The notes beneath the pieces are model-generated. The model searched no databases, was not told where the DNA came from, and was given only the letters and a program-made list of their open reading frames with translations. A program made the translations under genes and the position numbers. Positions 1-6,277 of a stretch of DNA of 6,277 nucleotides are shown here, piece after piece. Position 1 is the stretch's first letter. Each line of letters begins with the position of its first letter. The DNA comes from JALSIF01 sp026981635 [NCBI: bacterium] (GTDB taxonomy: Bacteria > 4484-113 > JALSIF01), in the NCBI GenBank assembly GCA_026981635.1, contig JALSIF010000021.1, positions 1 to 6,277 on the forward strand, written 5' to 3'.

Positions 1-360
<360 letters not shown>

Positions 361-363
361 GTG

Positions 364-369
364 GGAGGT
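364..369 (+). promoter_or_regulatory. Shine-Dalgarno site deciding a TTG start
   Basis: GGAGGT, a near-perfect match to the 16S anti-Shine-Dalgarno, ends six bases before the TTG at 376. It lies inside the reading frame that would begin at the GTG at 361, which directly abuts the eno stop and would give an unlikely MGGGG leader. This favours TTG 376 as the true start of the methyltransferase. The inference rests on spacing only. Confidence 0.75.
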
Positions 370-375
370 GGTGGC

Positions 376-999
376 TTGACCGAGCCGGAGCGGGTTAGGC
401 GGATCTACGACCGCTTCGCTCCCCACTACGAGCGGCGGGGCAGGTGGTTCAAGGAGCGCTACATCGTTCCCTTGCGGGAGCTGGTCATTCCCCGCGCCCG
501 GGGCCGGGTGCTGGAGCTGGGCATCGGTAACGGGGAGACGGTCCCCCTCTACCGTCCAGGCCAAGTGGATGAGCTGGTGGGGGTGGATGTGAGCGGGAAG
601 ATGCTTGCCTTTGCCCGGGAGAAGCTGAGTTCCCGGGGCATCCCCTTCTCCCTGCTTCAGCTTCCCCTGGAGGCGGTGGACTTTCCCCGGGGAAGCTTTG
701 ACACCGTGGTCTCAAGCCTGGTCATGTGCGGGGTGGACGACCAGGGGGAGGTCTTTTCCCGGGTGAGGCGGTGGCTCAGGCCAGGGGGGGAGTTTCTGCT
801 CATTGAGCATGTGAGGGGGCGGGGGGCGGTGAGCGGAGCCCTGTGTGACCTCCTAAACCCCATCCAGCTTCGGGTGGCAGGCTGTGAGCTTAACCGCAAC
901 ACCTTTGCGGTCCTCGCCCGGGCGGGCTTTGAGGTGGAGGTTTTGGGGGAGAGCTTCTTTTCCATCTTTCGGGCGGCGGTTGCCCGCCCCCCTTCCTGA
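376..999 (+). CDS. Class I SAM-dependent methyltransferase (UbiE/METTL7-like)
   Basis: This encodes a soluble 207-residue methyltransferase of the Methyltransf_11/UbiE type. From TTG 376, the sequence opens with RIYDRFAPHYE (10-19), typical of the N-terminal helix of UbiE/PmtA-like enzymes. Motif I, VLELGIGNGET (45-55), is the glycine-rich SAM-binding loop, and VGVDVS (68-73) carries the acidic D71 expected to hold the SAM ribose. Motif III-like FDTVVSSLVMCGV and the LRPGGEFLLIEHV strand follow. Near the end, GCELNRNT (169-176) followed by an AGFEVE segment resembles the conserved GC-x-L-x-R-x-T element of METTL7-like and phospholipid N-methyltransferase-like proteins. No membrane segment is evident. 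The start was chosen for its GGAGGT site; GTG 361 would add five residues. The substrate cannot be told from sequence: quinones, phospholipids, arsenite or a small thiol are all possible for relatives. It lies tightly between eno and mfd and is probably co-transcribed with them. The fold assignment is firm, the substrate unknown. Confidence 0.9.
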   Translation: MTEPERVRRIYDRFAPHYERRGRWFKERYIVPLRELVIPRARGRVLELGIGNGETVPLYRPGQVDELVGVDVSGKMLAFAREKLSSRGIPFSLLQLPLEAVDFPRGSFDTVVSSLVMCGVDDQGEVFSRVRRWLRPGGEFLLIEHVRGRGAVSGALCDLLNPIQLRVAGCELNRNTFAVLARAGFEVEVLGESFFSIFRAAVARPPS

Positions 1000-1008
1000 G
1001 GGGGTAGA

Positions 1009-1016
1009 TATATAAG
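1009..1016 (+). promoter_or_regulatory. AT-rich patch, possible -10 element before mfd
   Basis: TATATAAG is part of a 12-base A/T-rich run in otherwise very GC-rich sequence, in the 20-base gap between the methyltransferase stop and mfd. TATAAG (1011-1016) matches the sigma-70 -10 consensus at five of six positions. Transcription would then begin at about 1020-1026, right at the mfd start codons, which would give a leaderless or almost leaderless mRNA. I find no convincing -35 at 16-18 bases spacing: the region upstream is a C-run. This is a weak, inferred promoter. Confidence 0.3.
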
Positions 1017-1019
1017 CTC

Positions 1020-4000
1020 TTGGCAGTGGATCTTTCTGAGATCGCAGAGCTTTTGGTTGAGCTTATGGGGCCGGCGGTGCGCCGTGCGGCCGGACTTGCC
1101 CCCGGCGAGCGGCTGGCGGTAAGGGGGGCCCACGGGGCGGCGGGCCTCATCTTTCTGCTTGAGCTTGTGGACGAGACCGGGCTTCCCCTGCTCATCCTTA
1201 CCCAGAACCAGCGCCAGGCCGACAACCTGGCCGGCTGGATGCGGGGGGCGATGGCCCTTACCGGGCGGGAGGCCGAGGTGGGGCTGATTACCGAGCCGCC
1301 GGTGGACCACCTGTTTGACTTTGTGCCCCTGCCCCCGGAGGCGGCGGAGGAGAACCGGCGGGCCCTCACTGCCCTGGCGGAAGGGGAGCCGGCGCTGGTC
1401 TTTGCCCCCGCCACCGCCCTGGTGCGCCTCTTCCCCGCTCCCGGCAGGGAGGCGGAGGGGGAGTGGGAGGTCAGGGTGGGGATGGAGGAGTGGGTGCTCC
1501 CCGGCGGCGAGGAGCGGGGAGGGCCGGAGGGGCTGGTGGGGCTGCTTGCCGCCCTGGGCTACGGGAGGAGCGAGCTGGTGGTGGAGCCGGGCCAGTTTGC
1601 CCGCCGGGGAGGATTGGTGGACCTGTGGTCGCCGGGGGCAGAGCTCCCCCTCCGGGTGGAGTTCCTGGACCTTATGGTGGAGCGCATCCTCACCTTTGAC
1701 CCCGCCACCCAGCGGCGCCGGGAGGAGCTTGAGCGGGCCACTCTGGTGCCGGTTGCGGCGATGGGTGGGGTTGACCGGCAGGCCCTCACCGAGCAGGTGA
1801 GGGAGAGGCTTGAGGGCTTCCTCGCCCAGGGGACCTGCCCCTCGCCCAGCGCGCGGGAGGAGCTTTTGGGGCTGGTGGAGGAGGACCTGGCCCTGATCGG
1901 GGCGGGGAGCGACAGCCCCCGGCTTTCCCTCTACGCCGAGCTGGTGGCAACCAGCCGCCTCACCCTGGGCGAGCTTGCCGCCCGGCGGGGGATGGTGGTG
2001 GTGATGGAGCCGGAGCTTTCGGCGGGGGAGTTTTCGGGCCGGATGCGCTTTATCTTTGACCGCTTCGCCGAGTGGCGACGGGCGGGGCTCACCTTCCTCG
2101 CCCTGGAGGACTTCTACCTCACCCGCTTTGAGCTCTCCGAGGCACTGAGTCAGGAGGGGCTCAGGGTGGTGGAGGTGGCCGCCTTCCCCTCGCCGCGGGA
2201 GGAGGAGGGGCAGGATCTGGTCCTCCTTCCCCTGGAGGTGGTGCCCCCCCACCGCTACACCATCGCAAGCTTTACCCGCACCCTGTGCCAGGGCCAGGGG
2301 GCGAAGCGGGCGGTGATCCTCACCCAGTATGCCCAGCGGGTGGAGGAGCTTTTGGAGGAGGCGGAGCTTTCTGAGGTGCCGGTGGTGCGCGGGGTGGTGC
2401 CGGCGGGGTTTGACTGGCCCGGCCGCCTGCTCGTCATAAGCGACCAGGAGCTGTTTGGAGAGGTGGAGGAGGTCTCCCCGCGGGGGCCCCGGAGGAGCTT
2501 TGCCGCCGCCCGGCCGCTGGAGGACCTAACCGAGATCCGGCCCGGCGACCTGGTGGTGCACGTTGACCACGGCATCGGTCGCTTTGCCGGCCTCACCGAG
2601 CGGGAGCTTAGTGGGGCGCGGCGGACGCTGATGGAGATTGAGTATGCCGGCGGGGACCGGCTCTATGTCAGCGTGGAGCACCTTGACCGGGTGAGGCGCT
2701 ACCTGGGAGACAGGGCGAGGCCCGGCCTTGACCGGCTGGGGGGCAAGGCCTGGGAGAGGCGCCGCCGCCGGGCGCGGCGGGAGGCGCGGGAGGTGGCCCT
2801 GAGGCTCTACCGGCTGTTTGCCCGCCGCCAGCAGGAGCGCTCCGAGGCGCTGGTGAGCGTGCCCGAGTGGGAGGAGGAGTTTGCCGAGGGCTTCCCCTAT
2901 GAGCTCACCCCCGACCAGCGGCGGGCCTGGCGGGAGATTGAGGCCGACCTTCTCAGTGAGCGGCCCATGGACCGGCTGCTGGTGGGGGATGTGGGCTTCG
3001 GCAAGACCGAGCTTGCCATGCGGGCGGCCTTCAAGGTGTGCGCCAACGGCCGGCAGGTGATGATGATTGCACCCACCACCGTCCTTTGCGAGCAGCACCT
3101 GCACACCTTCCGCCGCCGCTTCCGCCCCTTCCCCTTTAGGGTGGAGATGCTCTCAAGGCTTACCCCGCCGGAGGATGCCCGCCGCATCCTCCGGGAGCTT
3201 GCCGAGGGCAAGGTGGACATCCTCATCGGCACCCACCGGGCCCTGCAGGGGGGAGTGAAGTTTCGCGACCTTGCCCTGATCATCATTGACGAGGAGCAGA
3301 GGTTTGGGGTGGAGCAGAAGGAGGGGCTGAGGGAGCGCTACCCGGGGGTGAATGTGCTTTCCCTTTCCGCCACCCCCATCCCCCGCACCCTCCACCTCTC
3401 CCTGTCAGGCATAAGGGACATTTCGGTGATTGAGACCCCGCCCCGGGAGCGAAAGCCGGTCATCACCTATGTTGGGGAGTACAAGGCGGAGCTGGTCCGG
3501 GACGCCATCCTTAAGGAGCTTGCCCGTGGCGGGCAGGTCTACTACCTGCACAACCGGATTGAGGACATTGAGCAGGTAAGGGGGAGGCTTTCCGAGCTGG
3601 TGCCGGAGGCGCGCATCGCGGTGGCCCATGGGAGGCTTTCGCCGGAGCGGCTGGAGCAGGTGATGGAGGCCTTCACCGCGGGGGCCTTTGACCTGCTTCT
3701 GGCCACCACCATCATTGAGAACGGGCTGGACCTAAGGCGGGTAAACACGCTCATCGTGGATCGGGCAGAAAGGCTGGGGCTTGCCCAGATGCACCAGCTT
3801 CGCGGCCGGGTGGGGAGGGCCGAGGTGCAGGCCTACGCCTGGTTCTTCCACTCCCCCGAGGCCACCCTGACCCAGCAGGCCCGCCAGCGGCTGGAGGCCA
3901 TCTACCACTACGCCTATCTTGGGGCGGGGCTGGAGATCGCTCTGTCTGACCTTCGCATCCGCGGGGCGGGGACGGTGTTTGGCACCCGCCAGCACGGGGC

Positions 4001-4610
4001 GGTGGAGGAGGTGGGGCTGGACTACTACCTGGACCTGGTGGCAGGTTCCATCAATGCCCTAAGGAGCCTGGGCGTGCCGGCTGAGGGGATGGACGATGAG
4101 GCCCTGGAGCGGGAGCTTGAGCGGCTGGAGGAGCGCATTGAACCGCCCCAGGCGACCACCATTGACCTTCCCATCCCCGCCTTCCTGCCCAGCGACTACA
4201 TTGAGGAGCAAAGACTCAGGCTTGCCATCCTCAGGCGCATAGCAAGCCTTAAGGAGGAGGGGGAGGTGGAGGAGTTTGGCGAGGAGCTTGCCGACCGCTT
4301 CGGCGAGCCGCCCCGGCCGGTGGAGAACCTGCTCAGGGTGGTGAGGCTGAGGAACCTGGCTACACCCCTGGGCATCTCCACCATCCGCTTTGACGGCAGC
4401 CGGGGGTGGCTGGTGATGAGCTTTGCCAAGGGGACGGGCGGCTGGTGGCGGCGGGCGGCTTTGCTTGATCCCCGCTTTGAGGTGGAGCAGGCGGGGGAGG
4501 GGACCCTCTGCCTCAGGGTGGGGCCGGAGGAGGAACTTACGGCGGCGGCCGAGGAGGGCTTGAGACTGCTCACCAGGCTCCGGCACACCCCGGGAGTGGG
4601 GGCGGGCTAG
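1020..4610 (+). CDS. mfd: Transcription-repair coupling factor Mfd
   Basis: Mfd is a DNA translocase that pushes or removes RNA polymerase stalled at lesions and recruits UvrA for nucleotide excision repair. The 1196 residues fit the usual length of about 1150. Visible in order: an N-terminal UvrB-like module with a degenerate Walker A (about 30-45) and RGGLVDLW (196-203) in the UvrA-binding domain; the CarD/TRCF RNA-polymerase-interaction domain (about 507-565, with VVHVDHGIGRF); the RecG-like motor with Walker A GDVGFGKTE (656-664), APTT (684-687), DEEQRFGV (757-764), SLSATPIPRT (781-790) and arginine-finger motif QLRGRVGR (926-933); the TRG translocation motif region RIRGAG...TRQHG (979-993); and the C-terminal TRCF D7 domain (about 1045-1150), which masks UvrA binding. 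All catalytic motifs are intact. TTG 1020 is favoured because an in-frame TAG at 1005 blocks extension, but no good Shine-Dalgarno is spaced for it; GTG 1026 is an alternative. It follows the methyltransferase by 20 bases. Confidence 0.98.
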   Translation: MAVDLSEIAELLVELMGPAVRRAAGLAPGERLAVRGAHGAAGLIFLLELVDETGLPLLILTQNQRQADNLAGWMRGAMALTGREAEVGLITEPPVDHLFDFVPLPPEAAEENRRALTALAEGEPALVFAPATALVRLFPAPGREAEGEWEVRVGMEEWVLPGGEERGGPEGLVGLLAALGYGRSELVVEPGQFARRGGLVDLWSPGAELPLRVEFLDLMVERILTFDPATQRRREELERATLVPVAAMGGVDRQALTEQVRERLEGFLAQGTCPSPSAREELLGLVEEDLALIGAGSDSPRLSLYAELVATSRLTLGELAARRGMVVVMEPELSAGEFSGRMRFIFDRFAEWRRAGLTFLALEDFYLTRFELSEALSQEGLRVVEVAAFPSPREEEGQDLVLLPLEVVPPHRYTIASFTRTLCQGQGAKRAVILTQYAQRVEELLEEAELSEVPVVRGVVPAGFDWPGRLLVISDQELFGEVEEVSPRGPRRSFAAARPLEDLTEIRPGDLVVHVDHGIGRFAGLTERELSGARRTLMEIEYAGGDRLYVSVEHLDRVRRYLGDRARPGLDRLGGKAWERRRRRARREAREVALRLYRLFARRQQERSEALVSVPEWEEEFAEGFPYELTPDQRRAWREIEADLLSERPMDRLLVGDVGFGKTELAMRAAFKVCANGRQVMMIAPTTVLCEQHLHTFRRRFRPFPFRVEMLSRLTPPEDARRILRELAEGKVDILIGTHRALQGGVKFRDLALIIIDEEQRFGVEQKEGLRERYPGVNVLSLSATPIPRTLHLSLSGIRDISVIETPPRERKPVITYVGEYKAELVRDAILKELARGGQVYYLHNRIEDIEQVRGRLSELVPEARIAVAHGRLSPERLEQVMEAFTAGAFDLLLATTIIENGLDLRRVNTLIVDRAERLGLAQMHQLRGRVGRAEVQAYAWFFHSPEATLTQQARQRLEAIYHYAYLGAGLEIALSDLRIRGAGTVFGTRQHGAVEEVGLDYYLDLVAGSINALRSLGVPAEGMDDEALERELERLEERIEPPQATTIDLPIPAFLPSDYIEEQRLRLAILRRIASLKEEGEVEEFGEELADRFGEPPRPVENLLRVVRLRNLATPLGISTIRFDGSRGWLVMSFAKGTGGWWRRAALLDPRFEVEQAGEGTLCLRVGPEEELTAAAEEGLRLLTRLRHTPGVGAG

Positions 4611-4622
4611 GGAACAAGAACG

Positions 4623-4646
4623 CCGGCAGCGGGTCTTTCTGCCCGG
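4623..4646 (+). terminator. Bulged hairpin after mfd, possible weak terminator
   Basis: CCGGCAG (4623-4629) can pair with CTGCC-C-GG (4639-4646), giving seven base pairs with one bulged C and a nine-base loop, starting 13 bases after the mfd stop. There is no following T-run (a G-run follows instead), so it is not a standard intrinsic terminator. It may be an attenuating or mRNA-stabilising hairpin, or have no function. Confidence 0.25.
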
Positions 4647-4652
4647 GGGGTC

Positions 4653-4664
4653 TACCATCTGGTA
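4653..4664. promoter_or_regulatory. Small palindrome upstream of cyclase-like gene
   Basis: TACCA-TC-TGGTA is a perfect five-base inverted repeat with a two-base spacer, ending seven bases before the ATG at 4672. In DNA it could be an operator half-site pair; in RNA it could form a hairpin covering the place where a ribosome binding site would lie. The only Shine-Dalgarno-like bases there are the poor GGTAAAG, which overlaps its right arm. A repeat this short may arise by chance. Confidence 0.25.
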
Positions 4665-4671
4665 AAGTCTG

Positions 4672-6063
4672 ATGCTGGTGGGCGCTTGGGGAAAGGTGCG
4701 GCTGGTCCCCGCCGTGGTCATGATGACCGACCTGGTGGGGTCCACCAAGTATGCCTTCAGGGAGCACAGGCGCCACGACCCGGCCTACTTTGACCTGGTG
4801 GACTCCTTTGAGGCGCTGGTCCGCGACGAGCTGGACTCCCTGGTCAACTACCACTACGACCTGGTGGAGAACTTTGACTACCTGATTCAGATTGACCGGG
4901 GGGACGAGGCCAACATCTTCTTCTGGCCCAAGCCGGGCTGGGAGGAGCGCTACAACCAGGTGTCGGTCTTTGGCCACCCCCTGTGGGAGCTGCTAAACAC
5001 CGCCCAGACCATCTCCCAGCGCTGGCTCATCTCCGAGTTCAACCTGGCCCGCATCGCCAAGGGGATGCGGCCCATCGTCTTTGGTACCAGCCTCCACACC
5101 GGCCGCATCCGGGTCAAGGCGCGTCCCTACCTGGGGGACCGGGAGCGGCTGGACGGAACAGATCTCATCCTCTCGCGAAACCTGCTGGAGCTGGCCAAGA
5201 GCCAGGGGCGCCATACCCGCATCCTGCTCTCCAAGGAGGCCTACCTGGTCACCGAGCGCCACCACTACGGGGGCTACATGTTTCGCGAGTCCTTCTTCTT
5301 TGACCAGCTCTGCGGGCCCACCAAGTCATTCCCCAAGCTGGAGGGGCGGGAGCTGATCTTTAAGCTGCGCTACCTGGACTTTCGGGTCTTTCAGCTTCGC
5401 ATCACCGAGGCCCGTTTCAAGAAGCTCTTTGACCTCTACCTCACCCTGGAGGTGCCCCCGGAGTACTTCTCCCTGCTGGCCCGGGTGGCGATGACCTTCC
5501 TTACGGTGGTGAGCAACCAGGAGTTCTATGACAACCAGTTCTTGCGCATGCAGGGTATCCCCTTCCCGGTCTGGACCCGCCGCTACGACTGGGCGGAGGT
5601 GCTGGAGAAGCTGGCCCGCCGCCGGCTGGAGAAGGCGCCGGACTCCATCTTTGCCCACTTTGCCCTGGGCCACGCCCTGTTTAAGCAGGGGGACCGGGAG
5701 GGGGCACGGCGCCACTTCCTCAGGGTGGAGGAGCTCTACCCCGGGGTGAGCGCGGTGGCCAAGTACCTCGCCCTGCTGGAGGAGGACCCCGAGGAGCGGG
5801 TGCGCATCTATGAGCGCATCCTGCCGGGGCACGCCTTCTCGGCGGTAAGACTGGCCGAGTGTGCGGTCCACTGCTTTGACGCCTACCGGAAGACGGGGAA
5901 GGAGGCCTACCTGGAGCGTGCCCGGCGGCTGGCCATCCGGGCCGACGAGCTCTACCCCTACATCATCCGGGAGAAGGTGGGGCGCATCTTTGTGGACCTG
6001 GTGAAAGAGCTTGGCATCCCCCACCACCAGAAGATAGACCCCCTGTACCTGCGGGGCGCCTAG
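4672..6063 (+). CDS. Divergent class III nucleotidyl cyclase-like domain with TPR-like C-terminus
   Basis: This 463-residue, apparently soluble protein resembles class III adenylate/guanylate cyclases at its N-terminus. MMTDLVGST (17-25) matches the first metal-aspartate motif (D20). RGDEANIFFW (76-85) matches the GD-x-x-x-x-x-F element with the second metal aspartate (D78). SLHTGRI (140-146) corresponds to the usual I-x-x-H-x-G strand, and GTDLILSRNLLELA (162-175) followed by RILLSKEAY (183-191) to the G-D-x-V-N-x-A-x-R-L and I-x-v-S segments. By ungapped alignment the expected transition-state Asn and Arg are Ile166 and Asn170, and the adenine-selecting Lys before GD is Ile74, so activity is doubtful. 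Residues from about 200 on are mostly helical; 323-359 (PDSIFAHFALGHALFKQGDREGARRHF...LYP) is a recognisable TPR, and 395-430 looks like another helical repeat. ATG 4672 lacks a good Shine-Dalgarno; GTG 4678 and GTG 4696 are alternatives that keep the domain. No signal peptide or membrane helix is evident. The fold call is moderate, the function unknown. Confidence 0.75.
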   Translation: MLVGAWGKVRLVPAVVMMTDLVGSTKYAFREHRRHDPAYFDLVDSFEALVRDELDSLVNYHYDLVENFDYLIQIDRGDEANIFFWPKPGWEERYNQVSVFGHPLWELLNTAQTISQRWLISEFNLARIAKGMRPIVFGTSLHTGRIRVKARPYLGDRERLDGTDLILSRNLLELAKSQGRHTRILLSKEAYLVTERHHYGGYMFRESFFFDQLCGPTKSFPKLEGRELIFKLRYLDFRVFQLRITEARFKKLFDLYLTLEVPPEYFSLLARVAMTFLTVVSNQEFYDNQFLRMQGIPFPVWTRRYDWAEVLEKLARRRLEKAPDSIFAHFALGHALFKQGDREGARRHFLRVEELYPGVSAVAKYLALLEEDPEERVRIYERILPGHAFSAVRLAECAVHCFDAYRKTGKEAYLERARRLAIRADELYPYIIREKVGRIFVDLVKELGIPHHQKIDPLYLRGA

Positions 6064-6096
6064 CAAGGGCCTTCGCTTTCTCCTCCCATTCCCCGC
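6064..6096. other. Short convergent intergenic gap
   Basis: Thirty-three bases separate the stops of two convergent genes. The + strand from about 6070 is nearly all pyrimidine. I see only a tiny AAGG-G-CCTT palindrome (6065-6073) and no convincing bidirectional terminator. Confidence 0.5.
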
Positions 6097-6277
6097 CTAC
6101 GGCGTGAAGTAGCCCATGCCCACCTTGAGGTGGGGCAGGCCGGGCAGGGGGGCCAGCACCTCGCCCACGATGGTGGCCGCGAAGGCGTGGACCAGGGCGA
6201 GGGCGAAGAGGTTGCGGTGGCGAAGGAAGGGAGTGAGCCAGACCGCCTCGGCGATGAAGGTGAGCACCATGAGGCCC
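6097..6277 (-). CDS. C-terminal end of a probable membrane protein, possibly CPBP intramembrane protease
   Basis: On the minus strand a frame is open from the right edge to a TAG at 6097-6099, giving 59 C-terminal residues; the start lies outside the window. The fragment is strongly hydrophobic: one likely membrane segment runs from fragment residue 1 to 18, and a second is NLFALALVHAFAATIVGEVL (22-41). It ends in a short polar tail, LKVGMGYFTP. The pattern of a helix, then FLRHRNLFALALVHAF, resembles the last two helices of CPBP (Abi/CAAX-type) proteases, where a R-x-x-x-L-x-x-x-x-x-x-H-A segment carries the final active-site histidine. The Asn usually four residues after that His is not seen here (Ala), and the diagnostic EExxxR motif would lie beyond the edge. 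Reasons to believe it is a gene: a clean open frame, membrane-like composition, third-position GC bias, and a stop convergent with the neighbouring gene. That it is coding is fairly likely; the family is tentative. Confidence 0.55.
   Translation of the reverse strand, partial: GLMVLTFIAEAVWLTPFLRHRNLFALALVHAFAATIVGEVLAPLPGLPHLKVGMGYFTP

Noticed and set aside
361-375. GTG at 361 as the methyltransferase start
   Set aside because: It would abut the eno stop, give a Gly-run leader, and place the strong GGAGGT inside the coding region. TTG 376 has that site at ideal spacing.
657-2252. A 531-codon open frame on the minus strand opposite the methyltransferase and mfd
   Set aside because: It spans two well-supported genes and their gap, is low-complexity (rich in His, Pro, Gly, Leu) with no recognisable domain, and is explained by stop-codon scarcity in high-GC antisense frames.
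4641-4668. TAAAGT (4663-4668) as a -10 element for the cyclase-like gene
   Set aside because: It matches the consensus at only four of six positions, has no -35 at usable distance, and lies four bases from the start codon.
5326-6066. A 246-codon minus-strand open frame opposite the cyclase-like gene
   Set aside because: Its composition is repetitive Val/Leu/Gly/His/Gln without motifs, and the plus-strand frame carries recognisable cyclase and TPR patterns. It is an antisense shadow.
6055-6073. GGCGCC and AAGG-G-CCTT palindromes around the end of the cyclase-like gene as a terminator
   Set aside because: The stems are too short, not followed by a T-run, and the first lies within the coding region.

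Overview
This window is GC-rich (roughly two thirds G+C by eye) and densely coding. It looks chromosomal and bacterial: enolase, Mfd and a class III cyclase-like gene with GTG/TTG starts, good Shine-Dalgarno use in one case, and frequent AGG/CGG arginine and CTT/CTC leucine codons. That codon style is common in GC-rich and often thermophilic lineages, but no gene here fixes the taxon and I do not assign one. I see no mobile element, CRISPR array, rRNA or tRNA.

Layout on the + strand: (1) the last 119 residues of enolase (eno), cut by the left edge; (2) a small class I SAM-dependent methyltransferase of the UbiE/METTL7-like type, whose likely TTG start lies 15 bases after the eno stop behind a strong ribosome binding site; (3) a complete mfd gene for the transcription-repair coupling factor, starting 20 bases later at a TTG after a short AT-rich patch; (4) after a 61-base gap containing a bulged hairpin and a small palindrome, a 463-residue protein with a divergent class III nucleotidyl cyclase-like domain followed by a helical, TPR-like C-terminal half. 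On the - strand, the right edge cuts a convergent gene whose last 59 residues look like the end of a membrane protein, possibly a CPBP (CAAX-type) intramembrane protease.

The first three genes are packed closely enough to be co-transcribed, but they share no pathway (glycolysis, methylation of an unknown substrate, transcription-coupled DNA repair), so this looks like housekeeping clustering. The cyclase-like gene is the most unusual item. It keeps both metal-binding aspartate positions, while the residues usually needed for base recognition and transition-state stabilisation appear substituted, and the spacing between the two aspartates is longer than usual. It may be a cyclase with altered specificity or a non-catalytic nucleotide sensor coupled to a TPR interaction surface.
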